A DNA stretch of 64,000 bases, taken from assembly GCF_028369105.1 (NCBI RefSeq), contig NZ_JAQNDO010000001.1, positions 806,001 to 870,000 on the forward strand, written 5' to 3'. The notes beneath the pieces are model-generated. The model saw only the letters and a list, made by a program, of their open reading frames with translations. It searched no databases and had not been told where the DNA came from. This stretch comes from Polyangium mundeleinium. Its GTDB lineage: Bacteria; Myxococcota_A; Polyangia; Polyangiales; Polyangiaceae. Positions 1-8,408 of the stretch are shown in pieces (the stretch's first letter is position 1; every line of letters begins with the position of its first letter). The translations under genes were made by a program, and so were the position numbers.

Positions 1-1
1 G

Positions 2-2761
2 CTCCAGATCGAGCCCATCTCCCGCGCCAGCGCCGAGCAACGCAAGGGCCGCGCGGGCCGCATCCGCAGCGGCGTCTGCTTCCGCCTGTACGAAGAGCGC
101 GACTTCGAGCTGCGCCCGGCCTACACCGATCCCGAAGTTTTACGCGTCGGCCTCGCGGGCGCCATCTTGCAGATGAAATCGCTGGGCATCGGCGACATCC
201 GCGATTTCCCCTTCCTCGACCCGCCCCCGCGCCGCGCCGTGGACGAAGGGTATCGGGTCCTCGAAGAGCTCGGCGCCATCGACGAGGCGGGCGAGCTCAC
301 GGACATCGGCAAAAAGCTCTCGCGGCTCCCCCTCGATCCGCGGCTCGGCCGCATGGTCCTCGGCGGCGAGGCGGAGGGCGCGCTCCGCGAGGTCCTCGTC
401 GTGGCCTCGGCGCTCGGCATCCAGGACCCGCGCGAGCGCCCGCTCTCCGCGCAAAAGCAGGCGGACGACGCGCACCGCAAGTTTCGCGACGAGCAGAGCG
501 ATTTCGCGGCCCTCGTCAAGCTCTGGCACGCCTACAAGCAGGCCGAGGCGCGCCTCTCGAAAAACCAGCTCCGCAAGTGGTGCCGCGACAACTTCCTCTC
601 CCACCTCCGCATGCGCGAGTGGAGCGACATCCACCAGCAGATATCGCAGATCGTGCGGGAGATGGGCTTCCGGGTCGAGGGCACGCAGGGCGACGGGGGC
701 GACGCCGTGCACCGCGCCATCGTCCCGGCGCTGCTCAGCAAGATCGGCATGTGGAGCCAGGAGGCGAAGGCGTATGTCGGGGCCCGACAAACGCGATTCC
801 AGCTCCACCCGTCGAGCGGCTTATCGAAAAAGCCGCCGGCGTGGATCATGGCGGCCGAGCTCGTCGAGACCTCGCAGCTCTTCGCCCGCACCGCGGCGCG
901 CGTCGACCCCGGCTGGCTCGAAGAGGCCGGCGGATCGCTCTGCCGCAAGCACCACAGCGACCCGCACTGGGAGGAGAAACCCGCGCAGGTCATGGCGCGC
1001 GAGCAGATCTCGCTCTACGGCCTGCCGATCGTCCGGGATCGGAAGGTCCATTATGGCCCGCTCGACCCTGTGGCCTCGCGCAAGATCTTCCTCACGCACG
1101 CCCTCGTCCGGCAGGAATACGCGACGAAGGCGCGCTTCATGGAGCACAACAAAAAGCTCTTCGACGAGGTCAAGCGGCTGCGGGACAAGGCGCGCAAGAG
1201 CGACATGCTCGCCGACGACCACGCCCTCACCCTCTTTTTCGAGGAGCGCGTCCCCGAGGGCATTTACAGCGGCAAGACGTTCGAGGCCTGGCGCAAGGAG
1301 GCCGAGGCGAAGAACCCGCGCCTGCTCGAGCTCTCCCTCGCGGACGTCCTCCAGGGTGAGGCGGACGAGCTCACGCCCGAGCGATTCCCCGACACCCTCT
1401 CGCTCTACGGCACCAAATTGCCGCTCACGTACCGCTTCGATCCGGGCGAGGACGACGACGGTGTCACGATCACCTTGCCCCTCGCGCTCCTCCCGCAGGC
1501 GGATCCGGCCGTGCTCGAATGGACCATTCCCGGCTGGCACGCCGAAAAGATCGAATGGCTGCTCGACGCGATGCCCAAGGCCGTCCGCAAATCGGTCGGC
1601 GGCGTGAAAGAGCTCGCGGCCGACCTCGCGCGGCGCCATCGCCCCTTCGAGGGCCCGATGCTCGAAGCCCTCGCCCGATCGATCCAGGAACGCACGGGCG
1701 TGCGCGTGCCGATGGACGCGCTCCGCCCGGACGAGCTCCCGCCCTTTTTGCGATTCTATTTCCGTGTCCTCGACGAAGAGGGCCGTGTCGTGGGCGAGGG
1801 GCGTGACCTCGCGGCGCTCAAGGAGCGATTCGCGAAACGCGCGCGGGATGCCTGGGCGGGCGCGTCGAAGGCCACGCTCGAACGCGAGGGCCTCACCTCG
1901 TGGAGCTTCGAGACCTTGCCCGAGGAGGTCCGCATCGAGGTCGCGGGGCGCAAGCTCGCGGGGTATCCGGCGCTCGTCGATACGGACATGTCGGTGGCCC
2001 TGCGCGTGCTCGCCTCGCGCGAGGCGGCTGACGAAGCGACACGCGGCGGCCTGCGGCGGCTCTTTCTCCTGCAAATGAGCATGCCGATGAACAAGATGGA
2101 GCACCAGGTCTCGGCGGCCGTCGCCACGGGCGCGCTTGCCGAACGCGCGGGCGCGGGCGGCGTCCCGTTGCGCCGGCAAATCGTGCTCCGGGCGCTCGAC
2201 GATGCCTTTGGCCTGAACGACGCCGGCCGCTTCCCGCGCGCGCGCAAAGACTTCCTCGCGCGCCTCGACGCCGGCAAAATCGAGCTCGCGGCGAGCATCT
2301 CCCGCCTCGGCAAGCTCGCGCAGGAAATAGGAGCCGAGCTCTCCCGCGCCGAACAAGCGCTCCGCGCGCTCTCGGGCAAACCCGGCGCGCCCCGCGCGGC
2401 TCTCACGGAAATCCGATTGCAGCTCGACCACCTGATCCCGCCGGGCATGTTCCTGCGTGAGCGGGTGGAGCGCCTCGCGCATTTGCCGCGATATCTCCGG
2501 GCCGTGCAGATCCGGCTCGAACGCATGCCGAATGGCCCCCAAAAGGACCAATCGAAGGCCGAGCAGGTCTTACCGTTCTGGAAAAACTACCTCGACCACC
2601 ACGAAGGCCTGCGCGGACGGGGCGTCCCGGGGGAGGACCTCGACACGTACCGATGGCTCATCGAGGAGTTCCGTGTGTCGCTCTTTGCTCCGGAGCTAAA
2701 AACCGCTGTGACGGTGTCGCCACAGCGGCTCGTGGAGTTCTGGCGGGTGTTATCGGGCTGA
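2..2761 (+). CDS. hrpA: ATP-dependent RNA helicase HrpA (C-terminal part, 5' truncated)
   Basis: DEAH-box 3'-5' RNA helicase; in enterobacteria HrpA acts in mRNA processing and resolution of stalled ribosomes. The reading frame is open from the first complete codon at base 2, so the Walker A and DEAH motifs lie outside the window. What is visible begins in the second RecA domain: motif VI QRKGRAGR is at visible residues 13-20. It is followed by the HA2 helical region, an OB-like segment and a long C-terminal half typical of the DUF3418 tail that separates HrpA from shorter DEAH helicases. About 919 of the usual 1300 residues are seen. The stop is 13 nt from a convergent gene, with a GC-rich hairpin just beyond. 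The family call is firm; the exact RNA substrate is not inferable. Confidence 0.93.
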   Translation, partial: LQIEPISRASAEQRKGRAGRIRSGVCFRLYEERDFELRPAYTDPEVLRVGLAGAILQMKSLGIGDIRDFPFLDPPPRRAVDEGYRVLEELGAIDEAGELTDIGKKLSRLPLDPRLGRMVLGGEAEGALREVLVVASALGIQDPRERPLSAQKQADDAHRKFRDEQSDFAALVKLWHAYKQAEARLSKNQLRKWCRDNFLSHLRMREWSDIHQQISQIVREMGFRVEGTQGDGGDAVHRAIVPALLSKIGMWSQEAKAYVGARQTRFQLHPSSGLSKKPPAWIMAAELVETSQLFARTAARVDPGWLEEAGGSLCRKHHSDPHWEEKPAQVMAREQISLYGLPIVRDRKVHYGPLDPVASRKIFLTHALVRQEYATKARFMEHNKKLFDEVKRLRDKARKSDMLADDHALTLFFEERVPEGIYSGKTFEAWRKEAEAKNPRLLELSLADVLQGEADELTPERFPDTLSLYGTKLPLTYRFDPGEDDDGVTITLPLALLPQADPAVLEWTIPGWHAEKIEWLLDAMPKAVRKSVGGVKELAADLARRHRPFEGPMLEALARSIQERTGVRVPMDALRPDELPPFLRFYFRVLDEEGRVVGEGRDLAALKERFAKRARDAWAGASKATLEREGLTSWSFETLPEEVRIEVAGRKLAGYPALVDTDMSVALRVLASREAADEATRGGLRRLFLLQMSMPMNKMEHQVSAAVATGALAERAGAGGVPLRRQIVLRALDDAFGLNDAGRFPRARKDFLARLDAGKIELAASISRLGKLAQEIGAELSRAEQALRALSGKPGAPRAALTEIRLQLDHLIPPGMFLRERVERLAHLPRYLRAVQIRLERMPNGPQKDQSKAEQVLPFWKNYLDHHEGLRGRGVPGEDLDTYRWLIEEFRVSLFAPELKTAVTVSPQRLVEFWRVLSG

Positions 2762-2774
2762 GGGGGGCGGGAGA

Positions 2775-3272
2775 TCAGGCCGGCGTGTTCGTCGACGCCG
2801 GCGCCTCGGCCTCCTTCTTGTTCTTCTCGCGCGCGGCTGCGGCCTTCAGCCCCGTCGCGAAGTGGTAATCGAGCAGCGCCTCGAACGGCGCGGCCACCTC
2901 GACGCCATTCGCGGACCTCTCGGCCCGACGCCGCACCTGATGGGCCATCTCGCCGAGGCGATAGGCGATCTCGTGCGCCCGCACGAGCCGCGTCTCGTGG
3001 AGCAGCTCGAGGAGCTTCTCGACCGCCGGCAGCACCTCCTCGATCCGCTGGCAGTCCTGCCAGAGCGCGCCGAGCTCCGCGACCTCGACCTCGCTCAGGC
3101 CGGCCCGTTGCCGCGCTGCCGGGTCTGCCAGGAGCAGGGCCGCGATGGCCCCCGCGTGCCCATCACGGAGCTTGCTCAACCGGGCCACGTGGTCGGGCGT
3201 GATGTCGACGAGCTCGATATCGCTGAGGTCCATGGTGCGGTCGCCGGCCTTGGGATGCTTGGGGTCACTCAT
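2775..3272 (-). CDS. Hypothetical helical protein, 165 aa
   Basis: I do not recognise a family. The start chosen is the ATG preceded by an AAGGAAGAGGAGA purine tract, which shortens the open frame (open to 3422) by 50 residues. The product is acidic to neutral, rich in Ala, Leu and Glu, has one cysteine, no signal peptide and no membrane segment. The middle, around residues 50-130, looks like a run of amphipathic helices, and the tail is a Lys/Glu/Ala-rich low-complexity stretch ending in NTPA. Such composition suits a small cytosolic helical bundle or adaptor. It converges on hrpA and has about 550 bp of non-coding sequence upstream. Coding status is supported by codon usage and the ribosome-binding site rather than homology. 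Confidence 0.6.
   Translation of the reverse strand: MSDPKHPKAGDRTMDLSDIELVDITPDHVARLSKLRDGHAGAIAALLLADPAARQRAGLSEVEVAELGALWQDCQRIEEVLPAVEKLLELLHETRLVRAHEIAYRLGEMAHQVRRRAERSANGVEVAAPFEALLDYHFATGLKAAAAREKNKKEAEAPASTNTPA
2779..2802. terminator. Hairpin between convergent genes, possible bidirectional terminator
   Basis: Perfect 8-bp arms GCCGGCGT (2779-2786) and ACGCCGGC (2795-2802) with an 8-nt loop. It sits inside the last codons of the minus-strand gene and 18 nt after the hrpA stop. There is no T-run, which is common in very GC-rich genomes. Placement supports a terminator; the sequence alone does not prove it. Confidence 0.4.
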
Positions 3273-3822
3273 GAGGATGGTCTCCTCTTCCTTGCGGGAA
3301 GGGTGATGGTTGCTCGAATGTGGCCTCGACGCGGATTGCGTCGCGGTCGAGGGATAGAGTGGCAATAGGTATGCCAGGGTCGGGGGAGGGGTGAAACGGT
3401 GGCGGAGAGGGTCGTTTCTCACGCCGCGACGGGTGCGTCTTTCGTGGGGAGGATGGGGACCCTGACGGGCTCCGGTGGGCTCCGGGCGGGAGGGGGGACG
3501 AAGCTGTTTTCGTGAAGGATTTCGAGGGTCTGTTGGGGGAGGGGGACCCGAGGTTGGGGAGGGGTTTGCGTGTCTCCGAGGGGGGGCGTAGCCACCCGCG
3601 GGAGGGGCGGTATCGTCGGAAGGAGGGTGGCGGCGGGGCGCTGACGGGGACCGGACATGTCCGAGAAATTGTCCGGAATTGTCCGGAATTGTCCGGACAT
3701 CTTGGGGGGGACGGGTGCGGCTCTCTCGGGGAGGGGAGGGACCCTCTTGGAGGAGGGTCGTGAGGGGGGTGGGGGAGTGTCGCCGGGAACTTCCCGCCCC
3801 GTCCGGCTACTCTACCCATCGG
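3273..3822. other. 550-bp intergenic region without a supported gene
   Basis: G-rich on the plus strand, with long runs of GGGGG/GAGGG and open frames that look random (Arg/Pro/Ser/Gly-rich). The region lies between divergent genes and should hold both promoters. The only distinct structure is the 10-bp tandem repeat at 3653-3700. No hairpin with a T-run and no recognisable RNA were seen. Confidence 0.5.
3653..3700. repeat. 10-bp-period tandem repeat with palindromic flanks, probable protein-binding array
   Basis: GTCCGGAATT occurs twice in exact tandem (3671-3680, 3681-3690), followed by GTCCGGACAT (3691-3700). The perfect palindrome GGACATGTCC lies just before, at 3653-3662. The period is one helical turn, so each TCCGGA core faces the same side of the DNA. 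It is 123 bp upstream of the exported protein gene at 3823 and about 380 bp upstream of the minus-strand gene, so it may be an operator or activator array. A looser pair of TGTCCGG motifs, 12 bp apart, occurs at 7732-7750 before another gene. The function is inferred. Confidence 0.5.
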
Positions 3823-5751
3823 ATGTCCCGCCGCGCCTTGGCCACCGTGATCCTCTCGGTCCTCGGCCACGGCCTTTTCCTCGGCTTCGGCGCCCCGCGC
3901 ATGCGGGAGGCGCCCCGGACGATCGCCTCGCCCGCGACTTCGCCCATCACCTCCACCGCCGAGGCCCTCGCGCGGAACGAGCGCACGCGCGAGGCCCGCC
4001 GGGCGCTTGTCGAGGCCGCGCGCATCGACCGCAAAAAAGGCCGCCTCGCGCTCGGCCGGTTTCTCCTCGAAGCGAATCGTATCGACGCCGAGGAGGCCGG
4101 CGAGGAGCTCGACATGGCCGAGGCCCTCACCCGGTACGAAGATCGCCTCTCCCGGCTGCGCGAGGCCCTCCGCGAAGGCGATCCCGTCACGCTCGCCGTG
4201 CCGTGGGCCTACGAGGACATCAAATACTACGGGCAGCCCGGCGGCCGCATGGCCGATGCGCTGCTCGACGGCGGCGGGTCCTGCGAGCAGGTCGCGCAGC
4301 TCGTCGTCGCGTCCGTATTCGATGTCGGCAGGCCCGCGGAGGTCGCCTTGCGGTTTTATGGAAAGCCCATGGCCGACGGCGTCGCGCACCTCGCGCCCAT
4401 TGCGATCCGTGGCAAAGAGGAGCACGACCTCATGGCCGGTACGCCCGCGGCCCCGGGCGGCAGCCGCGTCGCGCCCGACGAGCTCGTCGAGATCTACGCC
4501 CGCGTGCATGGTCTCGCCCCGCCGATCGCCGCCGCGCCCGGCGGGGGCGGGGGATCCGGCAAAGAGGCGGCCCCCCCGGCATCGGCCGAGCCCACGGACG
4601 CGGCCTCCTCACGCCCCTCTCTCGCCGCCGGGTTTCCGCCGAATGCCGACGCCTACCCCGGCACCCTCCCCCTTTATGCCGTGCGCGCCGTGAAACAACC
4701 GGGCGAGGCGGGAGATGTCCTCGAAGACCCGAGCTTCGCCGCCGAGGGCGCGCGCCATTGCGCTTATTTCCTCCGGATGGCCTCGCTCAGCCCGCCGACG
4801 ATCGAGGTGGAGCAAAGCGTCGCGTTCGAACCGTTTCCCACGCCGCGTCCGCAGCGCCTCGAACGCGAGGCGTTCCTTTTGCGCGTGGCCCTGGACCTCG
4901 CGAAAAGCCCACAGGCCGACGCCGCCGATCGGCTCATGAGTTTTGCTTGCCTCACCGCGCTCGGCGAGGTCGCCGGCACCGATTTCACCCTCGCGGGCGA
5001 GCGGCGCCTCGCGCACGCGGCCGTGACCACGGGCAAACAGGCCCGGGAGGCGGGCGAGAAGGCGCTCGCCTCGATACGCTGGTCGAGCGAAGAGGGCGCG
5101 CAGATCGTCAAGCGCATCGAGACCGAATATGCGGGGCGGAGCTGGGTCCTCCTTTTTTTGAAGGGCGGAGGTGACGTCGTCCTCGACCTCACGTTGCGCT
5201 CGCCGCGGGAGAGCTGGGGGCGCGTGAATGCGCTCGGGGCGCTCGTGCTTTTCTCCGAGACACGCCTCCGCGCCATCGAGGCCACGGCGACGTTGTCCCC
5301 GCGCGACCAGATCGACGTGATGCACGAGGTTTTCCACGCGCACGACCACCTCCGGCCCTGGGCCACGAATTTCGACCTCGAAGCCCCGCCGAACGCCTCT
5401 CCCACGGTGCTGCGGTTCGTCCGCGCCTATCGTGTCTTCCGCGGCGTGGCCTTCCGGTTATGGGAAGGGCAACGCGAGGCGGGCGAGACGCTCGCCGCAT
5501 TACGCGAGGAGTCGCGCGCGGCGGGCCTCGACCCGACGTGGGAGGCGGCGATGATCGATTACCACGCGCGCAACGTGCTCGGCCTCTATGCCCAGCGGCC
5601 TGCGGGCTTCGAGGTCGTGGCGGCGCTCGTCGAGGCGACGCGGGGCAACCTGGACCCGTCGCTGGATCCGCTCCGCAAGCAGCTCGCGTACATCACGGCC
5701 GAGGGCCGGCTCGACGCGCGCACGCTGGCGGATGCGTTTCGGATGCGGTGA
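3823..5751 (+). CDS. Exported protein with transglutaminase-like and HEVFH motifs, 642 aa
   Basis: The N-terminus (residues 1-25, SRRALATVILSVLGHGLFLG) is a signal peptide or membrane anchor. Around residues 150-195 there is a Gly-Gly-Gly-Ser-Cys154-Glu segment followed by His189, a spacing reminiscent of the Cys and His of papain-like transglutaminase folds. A Gly/Ala/Pro-rich linker (about 230-265) separates this from a larger C-terminal half. That half contains HEVFH at residues 501-505 followed by AHDH, a possible zinc-binding HExxH site. I cannot assign a named family. The ATG is the first start after the intergenic repeat region. Its stop lies 1 nt from the convergent LEA14-like lipoprotein gene. 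A surface or periplasmic hydrolase is plausible, but neither active site is proven. Confidence 0.65.
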   Translation: MSRRALATVILSVLGHGLFLGFGAPRMREAPRTIASPATSPITSTAEALARNERTREARRALVEAARIDRKKGRLALGRFLLEANRIDAEEAGEELDMAEALTRYEDRLSRLREALREGDPVTLAVPWAYEDIKYYGQPGGRMADALLDGGGSCEQVAQLVVASVFDVGRPAEVALRFYGKPMADGVAHLAPIAIRGKEEHDLMAGTPAAPGGSRVAPDELVEIYARVHGLAPPIAAAPGGGGGSGKEAAPPASAEPTDAASSRPSLAAGFPPNADAYPGTLPLYAVRAVKQPGEAGDVLEDPSFAAEGARHCAYFLRMASLSPPTIEVEQSVAFEPFPTPRPQRLEREAFLLRVALDLAKSPQADAADRLMSFACLTALGEVAGTDFTLAGERRLAHAAVTTGKQAREAGEKALASIRWSSEEGAQIVKRIETEYAGRSWVLLFLKGGGDVVLDLTLRSPRESWGRVNALGALVLFSETRLRAIEATATLSPRDQIDVMHEVFHAHDHLRPWATNFDLEAPPNASPTVLRFVRAYRVFRGVAFRLWEGQREAGETLAALREESRAAGLDPTWEAAMIDYHARNVLGLYAQRPAGFEVVAALVEATRGNLDPSLDPLRKQLAYITAEGRLDARTLADAFRMR

Positions 5752-5752
5752 C

Positions 5753-6244
5753 TCAAAGCGAAATCCCCGCCGCCGCCAGCAACGCATCCCGCCCGAGCGC
5801 CCCCGCCTCGTCGATCGGATGGTTGTCCCTCTCCACCCCGAGCGCCCGGATCGCCGTCACATCCGCGCTCCCTTTCACCGTGTACCGCAACGTCGGCGTC
5901 CGCCGCGCCTCGTCGACCACGCCGGGCACCAGCGTGAAGGGGATCGCCACCGGCACGCGCACGATCGTCGATTGGCCCGCGGCGAGCCACTGGTTCGGGC
6001 TGTAATCGATCGGCGGCAGCGCGTACTTTTCCGCGAAGGTCACCGTCACCCGCACATTGCGGATTTCGATGTCGAACGAGTTCGGGTTGTCGACCGTCAG
6101 GTACACGTCGAGCCCGATCCCGCGCAGCGACGCGGAGCGCAGCTCGGCATGATGCAGCCGCAAGGTCGGTTTTTCCGCGGCGCACCCTGGGGCGACGAGG
6201 GCGAGGGCCGTGACGAGGAGCAGGTGCCTGGGGAGCTTCGTCAT
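5753..6244 (-). CDS. LEA14/WHy-domain lipoprotein
   Basis: 163 residues. A lipoprotein signal peptide ends with lipobox VAPG-C21, so the mature protein should be lipid-anchored in a membrane. The rest matches the LEA14/water-stress-hypersensitive (WHy) pattern: a strand carrying LYLTV-like sequence (here VYLTVDNPNSF), then the Asn-Pro-Asn-Ser-Phe turn, then beta strands with NVRVTVTF. These small beta-sandwich domains are common in bacterial and archaeal stress proteins, but their ligand is not established. The gene follows the ExbD-like membrane protein on the same strand with 28 nt between them, so they are probably cotranscribed. Confidence 0.8.
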   Translation of the reverse strand: MTKLPRHLLLVTALALVAPGCAAEKPTLRLHHAELRSASLRGIGLDVYLTVDNPNSFDIEIRNVRVTVTFAEKYALPPIDYSPNQWLAAGQSTIVRVPVAIPFTLVPGVVDEARRTPTLRYTVKGSADVTAIRALGVERDNHPIDEAGALGRDALLAAAGISL

Positions 6245-6272
6245 CGTTTGCCGGGACGAGGATAGATCAGGT

Positions 6273-7553
6273 TCACGGATCCAGGCGGAAAAAAGCTCCC
6301 TCGCTCATCGCGCGCGCCACATCGCCCCAGGTCGCGTAGGTCGAAAGGGGCGCGCCGTCCGGTGCCATCCGCAGCTTGCTCCAGCAGCAGCGACGCCGCA
6401 GCGTCACCTCGCCGAGCGTCGCTGTGGAGACACGACCCTCGGGGTGGGCGCCGAGGATCGCCACGCGCCCACGGTAATCGTTCTGCACCGCCGCAAGGAT
6501 GGGCACGAGGGACGCCATGGGCGTATCCGCGGGGGACGCGATGACGACGATCGGATTCACCAGCTCCTTCTGCTGGACCAGATGATACAGCTTGCGCTTG
6601 TTCTCCAGGACAACCAGGAGATCCGCGACATCCGCCGTGTGCACGCCGTCGATTCGGATCCCCCCTTCGTCGATGGCCACCTCGAGCGCATCGTCGCTCC
6701 CGTCACACGGCCCCGCGGGGGGAAGCGAGGTGGCCGGAGGAAGGTTCCATGCGGAGCAATATCCCTCGTGACCTGCCGGAAGTGGCAGCGGATGGCGCGC
6801 ATCGTGGGCCATTCCGCGCGCTCCCGTCCATCCTGCGAGCCCGAATGCGAAGACCGCGGCGCCGAGCGACAACATCCCTTCGGGGTCCCGCGCGTCCGGC
6901 TCCTTTCTGTTGCGCCGCGAAACGACGACGAGGAGCCCGCTGCCCAGCGTCGCCAGCGCGAGGATGACCACGCGGGCGGTCGATGACACGTCGCGTCCCT
7001 CCTGCTGCAAATCGAGGATGCATTTGTTCCGATCCTCGACCGAGCCGCAGAACAGCCCGAGCCGCACGTTCGTCGTGTCGAAGTGGTACGAAACGCCCAC
7101 GCCCGTCGCGGCGCCGAGCGCGCAGGCGAGAGCCGCTGCGACGGTGAAGGGCCGCAGCGCGCCCGCGCGTCGCGTGAGAAGGGCGAACGACGCCCCCGAA
7201 AAAACCGCAATCGGCACGAGCCCGAGGCCGAGGACGAGCCACGCCGCGTGGATCTCCGTGAAAGCCTTTCCCCACGCCCACCCCATTTTTTCAGGTGAAA
7301 GCGTGGGATCGAGGATCGCGGCGTGCGCATTCGCGAGGACGCGCGACACGGCGAAGGCGCCGAGCGCGAACGTCCCGAAGGTGAGGGTCATGAGCACCCT
7401 CGTGGTCTTCGTGGCGCCGCTTCGCCGCGCGAAGAGCGCCGCCACGACGAGCGCGAGCGAGGTGACCAGGGAGACGCAGAACGCCACGACCGCGATCGGG
7501 CCGAAGGGCTTCGCGGCCAGCAGGTCCTGCAGATCCCACAGCGAGAGGGGCAT
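6273..7553 (-). CDS. Polytopic membrane protein with C-terminal ExbD-like domain, 426 aa
   Basis: Hydrophobic segments near residues 17-38, 48-67, 90-115, 125-145, 190-208 and 222-240 suggest about six membrane spans. After the last one comes a roughly 170-residue soluble region. Its segment ADVADLLVVLENKRK...VVIASPADTPMASLV resembles the periplasmic half of ExbD/TolR proteins, which work with ExbB/TolQ proton channels. No ExbB-type pore motif is evident, so this looks like a divergent fusion rather than a standard transporter subunit. The ATG at 7553 shares its A with the TGA of the 38-codon ORF upstream (TGATG), indicating translational coupling. The function is unknown; the ExbD resemblance is moderate. 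Confidence 0.65.
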   Translation of the reverse strand: MPLSLWDLQDLLAAKPFGPIAVVAFCVSLVTSLALVVAALFARRSGATKTTRVLMTLTFGTFALGAFAVSRVLANAHAAILDPTLSPEKMGWAWGKAFTEIHAAWLVLGLGLVPIAVFSGASFALLTRRAGALRPFTVAAALACALGAATGVGVSYHFDTTNVRLGLFCGSVEDRNKCILDLQQEGRDVSSTARVVILALATLGSGLLVVVSRRNRKEPDARDPEGMLSLGAAVFAFGLAGWTGARGMAHDARHPLPLPAGHEGYCSAWNLPPATSLPPAGPCDGSDDALEVAIDEGGIRIDGVHTADVADLLVVLENKRKLYHLVQQKELVNPIVVIASPADTPMASLVPILAAVQNDYRGRVAILGAHPEGRVSTATLGEVTLRRRCCWSKLRMAPDGAPLSTYATWGDVARAMSEGAFFRLDP

Positions 7554-7669
7554 CAACGCCACCCGAAGGACGCCCAAAGCGCCTCGTAATCGGCAGCGTC
7601 GAGCACGGCGAGGCACGCGAGGGCGACGCCCCAGAGGGCGAGGAGAGCGGGAGCGAGGTCACGTTTCAT
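7553..7669 (-). CDS. 38-aa single-span membrane miniprotein, coupled to the next gene
   Basis: Short frame MKRDLAPALLALWGVALA... with one hydrophobic segment of about 18 residues, ending in ALWASFGWR. Its TGA overlaps the ATG of the ExbD-like gene by one base (TGATG). Either it is a real small membrane subunit or a leader ORF whose translation delivers ribosomes to the downstream start. The hydrophobic composition and exact overlap argue against chance. It shares the divergent upstream region with the exonuclease gene. Confidence 0.5.
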   Translation of the reverse strand: MKRDLAPALLALWGVALACLAVLDAADYEALWASFGWR

Positions 7670-7805
7670 GGTGCGTCGGACCCGGGGCGCCGAGGTGGAT
7701 TGGGCCGGTCCCCTTCGGGCAGGGTACCCGATGTCCGGGATCGTGTCCGGGCGCTTCGGCAGGGGTCTCTGTCAAACTGCGCAAAAAAGAGAACAGGAGA
7801 CACCG

Positions 7806-8366
7806 ATGCCTTCCCCCAGCCATTACCTCGTCATCGACCTCGAAGCGACGTGCTCCGAGGACGGATCGATCCCCCGCGAGGAGACCGAGATCATCGAGAT
7901 CGGCGCCGTGCTCGTCGAGGCCGAGACCTTGAAGACCGTGCGCGAAATGCAGACGTTCGTGCGACCGATCCGCCACCCGCGTCTCACGCCGTTCTGCACG
8001 AAGCTCACGACCATCACGCAGGCCGACGTCGACGCCGCGCCCCGCTTCCCCGCGGCCATGGCGAAACTCCGCGAATTCCTCGGGCGCGACGCCGCGCTCT
8101 TTTGCTCGTGGGGCAACTACGATCGCAATCAGTTCGAGCGTGACGCGCGTCGCCACGGCATTCGCCTCCCGCTCGGCAAGGACCACTGGAACCTCAAGGC
8201 GGCCTTTGCGCGGAAGCACAACGAGGGCCGCGAGATCGGCGTCGGCCAGGCGCTCCGCAAGCTCGGCCTCTCGTTTCAGGGCACGCACCACCGCGGCATC
8301 GACGACGCGCGAAACATCGCGCGGATCCTGCCGTACGTGCTCGGCGGCGGGAGAGAACGCGCTTGA
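7806..8366 (+). CDS. DEDDh-family 3'-5' exonuclease (ERI1/KapD-like)
   Basis: 186 residues, essentially the exonuclease domain alone. Exo I is DLE at residues 11-13, Exo II aspartate is D106 within SWGNYDRNQ, and Exo III is H162-x4-D167 within HHRGIDDARN. This gives all four acidic residues plus the histidine needed for two-metal hydrolysis. Closest architecture is the single-domain ERI1/KapD-type 3'-5' exonucleases that trim RNA 3' ends. The ATG is preceded by AGGAGA at 7795-7800. The paired TGTCCGG motifs at 7732-7750 lie upstream. A frame extends further upstream, but the ribosome-binding site and the family start favour this ATG. Cytosolic. Confidence 0.85.
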   Translation: MPSPSHYLVIDLEATCSEDGSIPREETEIIEIGAVLVEAETLKTVREMQTFVRPIRHPRLTPFCTKLTTITQADVDAAPRFPAAMAKLREFLGRDAALFCSWGNYDRNQFERDARRHGIRLPLGKDHWNLKAAFARKHNEGREIGVGQALRKLGLSFQGTHHRGIDDARNIARILPYVLGGGRERA

Positions 8367-8408
8367 CACACGCCGCGGCATGGCATTCTCTTCCGCGTTG
8401 CGCGCGGC

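Noticed and set aside
821-2551. Long minus-strand frame opposite hrpA
   Set aside because: Antisense shadow of the helicase; no signal peptide, domain or ribosome-binding site.
8364-8400. TTGACA at the end of the exonuclease gene as a promoter for the monooxygenase
   Set aside because: No reasonable -10 at 16-18 bp; cotranscription across the 42-nt gap explains the arrangement as well.
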